This document shows, one piece after another, positions 14,401-27,100 of a stretch of DNA of 64,000 bases (position 1 is its first letter; each line of letters opens with the position of its first letter). The DNA is from Agrostemma githago (Eukaryota; Streptophyta; Magnoliopsida; Caryophyllales; Caryophyllaceae). The DNA lies in assembly GCA_958450325.1 (NCBI GenBank), contig OY288242.1, positions 26,604,474 through 26,668,473 on the forward strand, given 5' to 3'. The position numbers and the translations under genes were made by a program. The notes beneath the pieces are model-generated. The model did no database searches and had not been told where the DNA came from. It saw nothing but the letters and a program-made list of their open reading frames with translations.

Positions 14401-15195
14401 GAGGGACTTATGATTCGGCGCATGGGGCCCGGCCTGACCCTGGCTTTTGGTCGAAGTCCAGGGGCCTTGCCACCTGCTTGCCCATAGGTAGGCAGAGGGA
14501 CTTATGATTCGGCGTATGGGGCCCGGCCTGACCCTGGCTTCTGGTCGAAGTCCAGAGGGCCTGCCCCCTGCCTGCCCAGAGGTAGGCAGAGGGACTTATG
14601 GTTCGGCGCATGGGGCTTGGCCTGACCCTGGCTTCTTGCCGAAGTCCAGAGGGCCTGCCCCCTGCCTGCCCAGAGGTACGTAGAGGGACTTATGATTAGG
14701 CGCATGGGGCCCGGCCTGACCCTTGCTTCTGGTCGAAGTCCAGGGGGCTTGCCCCCTGCCTACCCTGAGGTAGACAGAGGGACTTATGGTTCAGCGCATG
14801 GGGCCCGACCTGACCTTGGCTTCTTGCCGAAGTCCAGGGAGCCTGCCCCCTGCCTGCCTAGAGGTAGGCAGAGGGACTTATGATTCGGCGCATGGGGCCC
14901 GGCATGACCCTGGCTTCTTGCCGAAGTCCAGGGGGCCTGCCCCCTGCCTGCCTAGATGTATGCAGAGGGACTTATGGTTCGGCGTATGGGGCCCGGCCAG
15001 ACCCTGGCTTCTGATCGAAGTCCAGGGGGCCTGCCCCCTGCCTGCCCAGAGGTAGGCAGAGAGACTTATGGTTCGGCGCATCCTTCTTGCCAAAGTCCAG
15101 GGGGCCTGCCCCCTGCCTGCCCAGAGGTACGTAGAGGGACTTATGATTCGGCGCATGGGGCCCGGCCTAACCCTGGCTTCTGGTCGAAGTCCAGG
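11421..15195. repeat. Segmental duplication within the satellite, copy 2 (243-bp deletion)
   Basis: Near-identical copy of 5553-9570. It lacks 243 bp near 13277, where a 28-bp piece of monomer (CAGAGGGACTTATGG to CACATGGG) is left directly repeated and out of 94-bp register. That points to slippage or end joining at short homology, not clean exchange between monomers. The few base differences, for instance GATTCGGGGCATGG at 14225 against GATTCGGCGCATGG in copy 1, suggest a recent duplication. Confidence 0.87.
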
Positions 15196-15779
15196 GGGCT
15201 TGCCCCCTGCTTGCCCATAGGTAGGCAGCGGGACTTATGATTCGATGTATGGGGCCCGGCCTGACCCCGGCTTCTGGTCGATGTGTAGGGGGCTTGCCCC
15301 CTGCTTGCCTAGAGGTAGGCAGAGGGACTTATGGTTCGGCACATGGGGCCCGGCCTGACCCTGGCTTCTTGCCGAAGTCCAGGGGGCCTGCCCCCTGCCT
15401 GCCGCCTGGCCTGACCCTGGCTTCTGGTCGAAGTCCAGGGGGCCTGCTCCCTGCCTGCCCTGAGGTAGACAGAGGGACTTATGGTTCGGCGCATGGGGCC
15501 CGACCTGACCCTGGCTTCTTGCCGAAGTCCAGGGGGCCTGCCCCTTGCCTGCCTAGAGGTAGGCAGAGGGACTTATGATTCGGCGCATGGGGCCCGGCCT
15601 GACCCTGGCTTCTTGCCGAAGTCCAGGAGGCCTGCCCCCTGCCTGCCTAGAGGTATGCAGAGGGGCTTATGGTTCGGCGTATGGGGCCCGGCCTGACCCT
15701 GGCTTCTGATCGAAGTCCAGGGGGGCTGCCCCTTGCCTGCCCAGAGGTAGGCAGAGGGACTTATGGTTCGGCACATGGG

Positions 15780-15868
15780 GGTGACTTTCTCAGAGCTCCG
15801 CAGGCGAAGAAAGAAAGTCCGAGTCCAATTTCTAACTCTTTGAGCCTTACTCCCTATTCTCTTTGATT
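15780..15868. other. Non-satellite insert inside the satellite array
   Basis: The monomer starting near 15760 breaks off after GGCACATGGGG. About 89 bp of unrelated, less GC-rich sequence follows, including TCTCAGAGCTCCGCAGGCG, GAAGAAAGAAAGTCC and TTACTCCCTATTCTC. The array then resumes at GAAGTCCAGGGGG, skipping roughly the first 25 bases of the next monomer. It replaces sequence instead of being a clean insertion. I see no inverted repeats or target duplication, so its origin is unknown. It is the only clear foreign segment in 35 kb of array. Confidence 0.8.
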
Positions 15869-18800
15869 GAAGTCCAGGGGGCCTGCCCCCTGCCTGCCCA
15901 GAGGTACGTAGAGGGACTTATGATTTGGCGAATGGGGCCCGGCCTGACCCTGGCTTCTTGCCGAAGTCTAGGGGGTGTGCCCCCTGCCTGCCTATAGGTA
16001 GGCAGAGGGACTTATGATTCGGCGCATGGGGCCCGGCCTGACCCTGGCTTCTGGTCGAAGTCCAGGGGGCTTGCCCCCTGCTTCCCCATAGGTAGGTAGC
16101 GGGACTTATGATTCGGCGTATGGGGCCCGGCCTGACCCCGACTTCTGGTCGAAGTCTAGGGGGCCTGCCCCCTGCCTGCCTAGAGGTATGCAGAGGGACT
16201 TATGGTTCGGCACATGGGGCCCGGCCTGACCCTGGCTTCTTGCCGAAGTCCAGGGGGCCTGCCACCTGCCTGCCCAGAGGTAGGCAGAGGGACTTATGAT
16301 TCGGCGCATGGGATCCGGCCTGACCCCGGCTTCTGGTCGAAGTCTAGGGGGCTTGCCCCCTGCCTGCCTAGAGGTAGGCAGAGGGACTTATGGTTTGGTG
16401 TATGTGGCCCGGCCTGACCCTGGCTTCTGGTCGAAGTCCAGGGGGACTGCCCCCTACCTGCCCAGAGGTAGGCAGAGGGACTTATGGTACGGCGCATGGG
16501 GCCTGGCCTGACCCTGGCTTCTTGCCGAAGTCCAGGGGGCCTGCCCCCTGCCTGCCTAGAAGTAGGCAGAGGGATTTATGATTCGGCGCATAGGGCCCGG
16601 CCTGACCCTGGCTTCTGGTCGAAGTCCAGGGGGCCTGGCCCCTGCCTGTCCTGATGTAGATAGATGGACTTATGGTTCGGCGCATGGGGCCCGGCCTGAC
16701 CCTGGCTTCTGGTCGAAGTCCAGAGGGCCTACCCCCTGCCTGCCCTGAGGTAGACAGAGGGACTTATGGTTCGACGCATGGGGCCCGAACTGACCTTGGC
16801 TTCTTGCCGAAGTCCAGGGGGCCTGCCCCCTGCCTGCCTAGAGGTAGGCAGAGGGACTTATGATTCGACGCATGGGGCCCGGTCTGACCCTGGCTTCTTG
16901 CCGAAGTCCAGGGGGCCTGCCCCCTGCCTGCCTAGATGTATGCAGAGGGACTTATGGTTCAGCGTATGGGGCCCGGCCTGACCCTGGCTTCTGATCGAAG
17001 TCCAGGGGGCCTGCCCCCTGCCTGCCCAGAGGTAGGCAGAGGGACTTATGGTTCGGCACATGGGGCCCGGCTTGACTCTGGCTTCTTGCCGAAGTCCAGG
17101 GGGCCTACCCCCTGCCTGCCCAGAGGTACATAGAGGGACTTATGATTCGGCGCATGATGCCCGGCTTGACCCTGGCTTCTTGCCGAAGTCTAGGGGGCCT
17201 GCCCCCTGCCTGCCCAGTGGTAGGCAGAGGGACTTATGGTTCGGCGCATGGGGCCTGACCTGACTCTGACTTCTGGTCGAAGTCCAGGGGGCCTGCCCCC
17301 TGCCTGCCTTGAGGTAGATATAGGGACTTATGGTTCGGCGCATGGGGCCCGGCCTGACCCTGGCTTCTTGCCGAAGTCCAGGGGGCCTGCCCCCTGCCAG
17401 CTAAGAGGTACGTAGAGGGACTTATGATTCGGCGCATGGGGCCCGGCCTGACCCTGGCTTCTGGCCGAAGTCCAGGGGGCCTGCCCCCTGCCTGCCCTGA
17501 GGTAGACAGAGGGACTTATGGTTCGGCGCATGGGGCCCGACCTGACTTTGGCTTCTTGCCGAAGTCCAGGGGGCCTGCCCCCTGCCTGCCTAGATGTATG
17601 CAGAGGGACTTAAGGTTCGGCGTATGGGGCCCGGCCTGACCCTGGCTTCTGATCGAAGTCCAGGGGGCCTGCCCCCTGCCTGCCCAGAGGTAGGCAGAGG
17701 GACTTATGGTTCGGCACATGAGGCTCGGCCTGACTCTGGCTTCTTTTCGAAGTCCACGGGGACGGCCCCCTGCCAGCCCGGAGGTAGGCAGAGGGACTTA
17801 TGGTTCGGTGTATGTGGTCCGGCCTGACCCTGGCTTCTGGTCGAAGTCCAGAGCGCCTGCCCCCTGCCTGCCTAGAGGTAGGCAGAGGGACTTATGGTTC
17901 GGCGCATCCTTCTTGCCAAAGTCCAGGGGGCCTGCCCTCTGCCTGCCCAGAGGTACGTAGAGGGACTTATGATTCGGCGCATGGGGCCCGGCCTAACCCT
18001 GGCTTCTGGTCGAAGTCTAGGGGGCCTGCCCCCCTGCCTGCCCTGAGGTAGACATAGGGACTTATGGTTCGGCGCATGGGGCCCGGCCTGACCCTGGCTT
18101 CTTGCCGAAGTCCAGGGGGCCTGCCCCCTGCCAGCCCAGAGGTACGTAGAGGGACTTATGATTCGGCGCATGGGGCCCGGCCTGACCCTGGCTTCTTGCC
18201 GAAGTCTAGGGGGCCTGCCCCCTGCCTGCCCAGAGGTAGGCAGAGGGACTTATGATTCGGCGTATGGGGCCCGGCCTGACCCTGGCTTCTGGTCGAAGTC
18301 TAGGGGGCCTGCCCCCTGCCTGCCCAGAGGTAGGTAGAGGGACTTATGGTTCGGCACATGGAGCCCGGCTTGACCCTGGCTTCTTGCCGAAGTCTAGGGA
18401 GCCTGCCCCCTGCCTGCCTAGAGGTAGGCGGAGGGACTTATGATTCGGCGCATGGGGCCCGGCCTGACCCTGGCTTCTTGCCGAAGTCCAGGGGGCTTGC
18501 CCCCTGCTTGCCCATAGGTAGGCAGCGGGACTTATGATTTGGCGTATGGGGCCCGGCCTGACCCCGACTTCTGGTCGAAGTCTAGGGGGCCTGCCCCCTG
18601 CCTGCCTAGAGGTATGCAGAGGGACTTATGGTTCGGCACATGGGGCCCGGCCTGACCCTGGCTTCTTGCCGAAGTCCAGGGTGCCTGCCACCTGCCTGCC
18701 CAGAGGTAGGCAGAGGGACCTATGATTCGGCGCATGGGGCCCGGCCTGACCCCGGCTTCTGGTCGAAGTCTAGGGGGCTTGCCCCCTGCCTGCCTAGAGG

Positions 18801-21103
18801 TAGGCAGAGGGACTTATGGTTCGGTGTATGTGGCCCGGCCTGACCCTGACTTTTGGTCGAAGTCCAGGGGGACTGCCCCCCTACCTGCCCAGAGGTAGGC
18901 AGAGGGACTTATGGTACGGCGCATGGGGCCTGGCCTGACCCTGGCTTCTTGCCGAAGTCCAGGGGGCCTGCCCCCTGCCTGCCTAGAAGTAGGCAGAGGG
19001 ATTTATGATTCGGCGCATGGGGCCAGGCCTGACCCTGGCTTCTGGTCGAAGTCCAGGGGGCCTGCCCCCTGCCTGTCCTGATGTAGATAGATGGACTTAT
19101 GGTTCGGCGCATGGGGCCCGGCCTGACCCTGGCTTTTGGTCGAAGTCCAGGGGGCCTGCCCCTTGCCTGCCCTGAGGTAGACAGAGGGACTTATGGTTCG
19201 GCGCATGGGGCCCGACCTGACCTTGACTTCTTGCCGAAGTCCAGGGGGCCTGCCCCCTGCCTGCCTAAAGGTAGGCAGAGGGACTTATGATTCGGTGCAT
19301 GGGGCCCGGCCTGACCCTGGCTTCTTGCCGAAGTCCAGGGGGCCTGCCCCCTGCCTGCCTAGATGTATGCAGAGGGACTTATGGTTCGGCGTATGGGGCC
19401 CGGCCTGACCCTGGCTTCTGGTCGAAGTTTAAGGGGCCTGCCCCCTGCCTGCCCAGAGGTAGGCAGAGGGACTTATGGTTCGGCACATGGAGCCCGGCTT
19501 GACCCTGGCTTCTTGCCGAAGTCCAGGGAGCCTGCCCCCTGCCTGCCTAGAGGTAGGCGGAGGGACTTATGATTCGGCGCATGGGGCCCGGCCTGACCCT
19601 GGCTTCTTGCCGAAGTCCACGGGGACTGCCCCCTGCCTGCCCAGAGGTAGGCAGAGGGACTTATGGTTCGGTGTATGTGGCCCGGCCTGATCCTGGCTTC
19701 TGGTCGATGTCCAGAGGGCCTGCCCCCTGCCTGCCCAGAGGTAGGCAGAGAGACTTATGGTTCGGCACATCCTTCTTGCCAAAGTCCAGGGGGCCTGCCC
19801 CCTGCCTGCCCAGAGGTACGTAGAGGGACTTATGATTCGGCGCATGGGGCCCGGCCTGACCCTGGCTTCTGGTCGAAGTCCAGGGGGCCTGCCCCTGCCT
19901 GCCCTGAGGTAGACAGAGGGACTTATGGTTCGGCGCATGGGGCCCGACCTGACCTTGGCTTCTTGCCGAAGTCCAGGGGGCCTGCCCCCTGCCCGCCTAG
20001 AGGTAGGCAGAGGGACTTATGATTCGGCGCATGGGGCCCGGCCTGACCCTGGCTTCTTGCCGAAGTCCAGGGGGCCTGCCCCCTGCCTGCCTAAATGTAT
20101 GCAGAGGGACTTATGGTTCGACGTATGGGGCCCGGCCTGACCCTGGCTTCTGATCGAAGTCCAGGGGGCCTGTCCCTTGCCTGCCCAGAGGTAGGCAGAG
20201 GGACTTATGGTTCGGCACATGGGGCCCGGCCTGACTCTGGCTTCTTTCCGAAGTCAAGGGGGCCTGCCCCCTGCCTGCCCAGAGGTACGTAGAGGGACTT
20301 ATGATTCGGCGCATGATGCCCGGCCTGACCCTGGCTTCTTGCCGAAGTCTAGGGGCCTGCCCCCTGCCTGCCCAGAGGTAGGCAGAGGGACTTATGGTTC
20401 GGCGCATGGGGCTTGGCCTGACCCTGGCTTCTCGCCGAAGTCCAGGGGGCCTGCCCGCTGCCTGCCCAGAGGTAGGCAGAGGGATTTATGATTCGGCGTA
20501 TCGGGCCCGGCCTGACCCTGGCTTCTGGTCGAAGTCCAGGGGGCCTGCCCCCTGCCTGCCCTGCGGTAGACAGAGGGACTTATGGTTCGGCGCATGGGGC
20601 CCGGCCTGACCCTAGCTTCTTGCCGATGTCTAGGGGGCCTGCCCCCTGCCGGACCAGTTACGTAGAGGGACTTATGATTCGGCGCATGGGGCCCGGCCTA
20701 ACCCTGACTTCTTGCCGAAGTCTAGGGGGCCTGCCCCCTGCCTGCCCAGAGGTAGGCAGAGGGACTTATGATTCGGCGTATGGGGTCGGGCCTGACCCTG
20801 GCTTCTGGTCGAAGTCCAGGGGGCTTGCCCCCTGCTTGCCCATAGGTAGGCAGCGGGACTTATGATTCGATGTATGGGGCCCGGCCTGACCTCGGCTTCT
20901 GGTCGATGTGTAGGGGGCTTTCCCCCTGCTTGCCTTGAGGTAGGCAGAGGGACTTATGGTTCGGCACATGGGGCCCGGCCTGACCCTGGCTTCTTGCCGA
21001 AGTCCAGGGGGCCTGCCCCCTGCCTGCCGCCCGGCCTGACCCTGGCTTCTTGCCGAAGTCCAGGGGGCCTGCCCCCTGCCTGCCCAGAGGTACGTAGAGG
21101 GAC

Positions 21104-24100
21104 TTATGATTTGGCGAATGGGGCCCGGCCTGACCATGGCTTCTTGCCGAAGTCTAGGGGGTCTGCCCACTGCCTGCCCAGAGGTATGCAGAGGGACTTA
21201 TGGTTCAGCGTATGGGGCCCGGCCTGACCCTGGCTTCTGATCGAAGTCCAGGGGGCCTGCCCCTTGCCTGCCCAGATGTAGGCAGAGGGACTTATGGTTC
21301 GGCACATGGGGCCCGGCCTGACCCCGACTTCTGGTCGAAGTCTAGGGGGCCTGCCCCATGCCTTCCTAGAGGTATGCAGAGGGACTTATGGTTCGGCACA
21401 TGGGGCCCGGCCTGACCCTGGCTTCTTGCCGAAGTCCAGGGGGCCTGCCTCCTGCCTGTCCAGAGGTAGGCAGAGGGACTTATGATTCGGCGCATGGGGC
21501 CCGGCCTGACCCCGGCTTCTGGTCGAAGTCTAGGGGGCTTGCCCCCTGCCTGCCTAGAGGTAGGCAGAGGGACTTATGGTTCGGTGTATGTGGCCCGTCC
21601 TGACCCTGGCTTCTGGTCGAAGTCCAGGGGGACTGCCCCCTACCTGCCCAGAGGTAGGAAGAGGGACTTATGGTACGGCGCATGGGGCCTGGCCTGACCC
21701 TGGCTTCTTGCCGAAGTCCAGGGGGCCTACCCCCTGCCTGCCTAGAAGTAGGCAGAGGGATTTATGATTCGGCGCATGGGGCCCGGCCTGACCCTGGCTT
21801 CTGGTCGAAGTCCAGTGGGCCTGCCCCCTGCCTGTCCTGATGTAGATAGATGGACTTATGGTTCGGCGCATGGGGCCCGCCTGACCCTGGCTTCTGGTCG
21901 AAGTCCAGGGGGCCTGCCCCCTGCCTGCCATGAGGTAGACAGAGGGACTTATGGTTCGGCGCATGGGGCCCGGCCTGACTCTGACTTCTGGTCGAAGTCC
22001 AGGGGGCCTGCCCCCTGCCTACCCTGAGGTAGACATAGGGACTTATGGTTCGGCGCATGGGGCCCGGCCTGACCCTGGCTTCTTGCCGAAGTCCAGGGGG
22101 CCTGCCCCCAGCCTGCCCAGAGGTACGTAGAGGGACTTATGATTCGGCGCATGGGGCCCGGCCTGACCCTGGCTTCTTGCCGAAGTCTAGGGGGCCTGCC
22201 CCCTGCCTGCCCAGAGGTAGGCAGAGGGACTTATGATTCGGCGTATGGGGCCCGGCCTGACCCTGGCTTCTGGTCGAAGTCCAGGGGGCTTGCCCCCTGC
22301 TTGCCCATAGGTAGGCAGCGGGACTTATGATTCGGAGTATGGGGCCCGGCCTGACCCCGACTTCTGGTCGAAGTCTAGGGGGCCTGCCCCCTGCCTGCCC
22401 AGAGGTAGGCAGAGGGACTTATGGTTCGGCACATGGGGCCTGGCCTGACTCTGGCTTCTCGCCGAAGTCCAGGGGGCCTGCCCCCTGCCTGCACAGAGGT
22501 AGGCAGAGGGATTTATGATTCGGCGCATGGGGCCCGACCTGACCCTGGCTTCTGGTCGAAGTCCAGGGGGCCTGCCCCCTGCCTACCCTGAGGTAGACAG
22601 AGGGACATATGGTTCGGCGCATGGGGCCCGGCCTGACCCTGGCTTCTTGCCGAAGTCCAGGGGGCCTGCCCCCTGCCTGACCAGTTACGTAGAGGGACTT
22701 ATGATTCGGCGCATGGGGCCCGGCCTAACCCTGGCTTCTTGCCGAAGTCTAGGGGGCCTGCCCCCTGCCTGCCCTGAGGTAGACAGAGGGACTTATGGTT
22801 CGGCGCATGGGGCCCGACCTGACCCTGGCTTCTTGCCGAAGTCTAGGGGGCCAGCCCCCTGCCTGCCCAGAGGTACGTAGAGGGACTTATGATTTGGCGA
22901 ATGGGGCCCGGCCTGACCATGGCTTCTTGCCGAAGTCTAGGGGGTCTGCCCCCTGCCTGCCCAGAGGTATGCAGAGGGACATATGGTTCAGCGTATGGGG
23001 CCCGGCCTGACCCTGGCTTCTGATCGAAGTCCAGGGGGCCTGCCCCTTGCCTGCCCAGATGTAGGCAGAGGGACTTATGGTTCGGCACATGGGGCCCGGC
23101 CTGACCCCGACTTCTGGTCGAAGTCTAGGGGGCCTGCCCCATGCCTTCCTAGAGGTATGCAGAGGGACTTATGGTTCGGCACATGGGGCCCGGCCTGACC
23201 CTGGCTTCTTGCCGAAGTCCAGGGGGCCTGCCACCTGCCTGTCCAGAGGTAGGCAGAGGGACTTATGATTCGGCGCATGGGGCCCGGCCTGACCCCGGCT
23301 TCTGGTCGAAGTCTAGGGGGCTTGCCCCCTGCCTGCCTAGAGGTAGGCAGAGGGACTTATGGTTCGGTGTATGTGGCCCGTCCTGACCCTGGCTTCTGGT
23401 CGAAGTCCAGGGGGACTGCCCCCTACCTGCCCAGAGGTAGGCAGAGGGACTTATGGTACGGCGCATGGGGCCTGGCCTGACCCTGGCTTCTTGCCGAAGT
23501 CCAGGGGGCCTACCCCCTGCCTGCCTAGAAGTAGGCAGAGGGATTTATGATTCGGCGCATGGGGCCCGGCCTGACCCTGGCTTCTGGTCGAAGTCCAGTG
23601 GGCCTGCCCCCTGCCTGTCCTGATGTAGATAGATGGACTTATGGTTCGGCGCATGGGGCCCGCCTGACCCTGGCTTCTGGTCGAAGTCCAGGGGGCCTGC
23701 CCCCTGCCTGCCCTGAGGTAGACAGAGGGACTTATGGTTCGGCGCATGGGGCCCGGCCTGACTCTGACTTCTGGTCGAAGTCCAGGGGGCCTGCCCCCTG
23801 CCTACCCTGAGGTAGACATAGGGACTTATGGTTCGGCGCATGGGGCCCGGCCTGACCCTGGCTTCTTGCCGAAGTCCAGGGGGCCTGCCCCCAGCCTGCC
23901 CAGAGGTACGTAGAGGGACTTATGATTCGGCGCATGGGGCCCGGCCTGACCCTGGCTTCTTGCCGAAGTCTAGGGGGCCTGCCCCCTGCCTGCCCAGAGG
24001 TAGGCAGAGGGACTTATGATTCGGCGTATGGGGCCCGGCCTGACCCTGGCTTCTGGTCGAAGTCCAGGGGGCTTGCCCCCTGCTTGCCCATAGGTAGGCA

Positions 24101-27100
24101 GCGGGACTTATGATTCGGAGTATGGGGCCCGGCCTGACCCCGACTTCTGGTCGAAGTCTAGGGGGCCTGCCCCCTGCCTGCCCAGAGGTAGGCAGAGGGA
24201 CTTATGGTTCGGCACATGGGGCCTGGCCTGACTCTGGCTTCTCGCCGAAGTCCAGGGGGCCTGCCCCCTGCCTGCACAGAGGTAGGCAGAGGGATTTATG
24301 ATTCGGCGCATGGGGCCCGACCTGACCCTGGCTTCTGGTCAAAGTCCAGGGGGCCTGCCCCCTGCCTACCCTGAGGTAGACAGAGGGACATATGGTTCGG
24401 CGCATGGGGCCCGGCCTGACCCTGGCTTCTTGCCGAAGTCCAGGGGGCCTGCCCCCTGCCTGACCAGTTACTTAGAGGGACTTATGATTCGGCGCATGGG
24501 GCCCGGCCTAACCCTGGCTTCTTGCCGAAGTCTAGGGGGCCTGCCCCCTGCCTGCCCTGAGGTAGACAGAGGGACTTATGGTTCGGCGCATGGGGCCCGG
24601 CCTGACCCTGGCTTCTTGCCGAAGTCCAGGGGGCCTGCCCCCTGCCTGCCTAGAGGTAGGCAGAGGGAATTATGGTTCGGCACATGGGGCACGGCCTGAC
24701 CCTGGCTTCTTGCCAAAGTCCAGGGGGCCTGCCCCCTGCCTGCCCAGAGGTACGTAGAGAGACTTATGATTCGGCGCATGGGGCCCGGCCTGACCCTGGC
24801 TTCTTGCCGAAGTCTAGGGGGCCTGCCCCATGCCTGCCCAGAGGTAGGCAGAGGGACTTATGGTTCGGCGCATGGGGCCCGGCCTGACCCTAGCTTCTTG
24901 CCGAAGTCTAGGGGGCCTGCCCCCTGCCTGACCAGTTACGTAGAGGGACTTATGATTCGGCGCATGGGGCCCGGCCTGACCCTGACTTCTTGCCGAAGTC
25001 TAGGGGGCCTGCCCCCTGCCTGCCCAGAGGTAGGCAGAGGGACTTATGATTCGGCGTATGGGGTCGGGCCTGACCCTGGCTTCTGGTCGAAGTCCAGGGG
25101 GCTTGCCCCCTGCTTGCCCATAGGTAGGCAGCGGGACTTATGATTCGATGTATGGGGCCCGGCCTGACCCCGGCTTCTGGTCGATGTGTAGGGGGCTTTC
25201 CCCCTGCTTGCCTTGAGGTAGGCAGAGGGACTTATGGTTCGGCACATGGGGCCCGGCCTGACCCTGGCTTCTTGCCGAAGTCCAGGGGGCCTGCCCCCTG
25301 CCTGCCGCCCGGCCTGACACTGGCTTCTGGTCGAAGTCCAGGGGGCCTGCCCCCTGCCTGCCCTGAGGTAGACAGAGGGACTTATGGTTCGGCGCATGGG
25401 GCCCGACCTGACCCTGGCATCTTGCCGAAGTCCAGGGGGCCTGCCCCCTGCCTGCCCAGAGGTACGTAGAGGGACTTATGATTTGGCGAATGGGGCCCGG
25501 CCTGACCCTGGCTTCTTGCCGAAGTCTAGGGGGCCTGCCCCATGCCTGCCCAGAGGTAGGCAGAGGGACTTATGGTTCGGCGCATGGGGCCCGGCCTGAC
25601 CCTAGCTTCTTGCCGAAGTCTAGGGGGCCTGCCCCCTGCCTGACCAGTTACGTAGAGGGACTTATGATTCGGCGCATGGGGCCCGGCCTGACCCTGACTT
25701 CTTGCCGAAGTCTAGGGGGCCTGCCCCCTGCCTGCCCAGAGGTAGGCAGAGGGACTTATGATTCGGCGTATGGGGTCGGGCCTGACCCTGGCTTCTGGTC
25801 GAAGTCCAGGGGGCTTGCCCCCTGCTTGCCCATAGGTAGGCAGCGGGACTTATGATTCGATGTATGGGGCCCGGCCTGACCCCGGCTTCTGGTCGATGTG
25901 TAGGGGGCTTTCCCCCTGCTTGCCTTGAGGTAGGCAGAGGGACTTATGGTTCGGCACATGGGGCCCGGCCTGACCCTGGCTTCTTGCCGAAGTCCAGGGG
26001 GCCTGCCCCCTGCCTGCCGCCCGGCCTGACACTGGCTTCTGGTCGAAGTCCAGGGGGCCTGCCCCCTGCCTGCCCTGAGGTAGACAGAGGGACTTATGGT
26101 TCGGCGCATGGGGCCCGACCTGACCCTGGCATCTTGCCGAAGTCCAGGGGGCCTGCCCCCTGCCTGCCCAGAGGTACGTAGAGGGACTTATGATTTGGCG
26201 AATGGGGCCCGGCCTGACCATGGCTTCTTGCCGAAGTCTAGGGGGGTCTGCCCCCTGCCTGCCCAGAGGTATGCAGAGGGACTTATGGTTCAGCGTATGG
26301 GGCCCGGCCTGACCCTGGCTTCTGATCGAAGTCCAGGGGGCCTGCCCCTTGCCTGCCCAGATGTAGGCAGAGGGACTTATGGTTCGGCACATGGGGCCCG
26401 GCCAGACCCCGACTTCTGGTCGAAGTCTAGGGGGCCTGCCCCATGCCTTCCTAGAGGTATGCAGAGGGACTTATGGTTCGGCACATGGGGCCCGGCCTGA
26501 CCCTGGCTTCTTGCCGAAGTCCAGGGGGCCTGCCACCTGCCTGTCCAGAGGTAGGCAGAGGGACTTATGATTCGGCGCATGGGGCCCGGCCTGACCCCGG
26601 CTTCTGGTCGAAGTCTAGGGGGCTTGCCCCCTGCCTGCCTAGAGGTAGGCAGAGGGACTTATGGTTCGGTGTATGTGGCCCGTCCTGACCCTGGCTTCTG
26701 GTCGAAGTCCAGGGGGACTGCCCCCTACCTGCCCAGAGGTAGGCAGAGGGACTTATGGTACGGCGCATGGGGCCTGGCCTGACCCTGGCTTCTTGCCGAA
26801 GTCCAGGGGGCCTACCCCCTGCCTGCCTAGAAGTAGGCAGAGGGATTTATGATTCGGCGCATGGGGCCCGGCCTGACCCTGGCTTCTGGTCGAAGTCCAG
26901 TGGGCCTGCCCCCTGCCTGTCCTGATGTAGATAGATGGACTTATGGTTCGGCGCATGGGGCCCGCCTGACCCTGGCTTCTGGTCGAAGTCCAGGGGGCCT
27001 GCCCCCTGCCTGCCCTGAGGTAGACAGAGGGACTTATGGTTCGGCGCATGGGGCCCGGCCTGACTCTGACTTCTGGTCGAAGTCCAGGGGGCCTGCCCCC

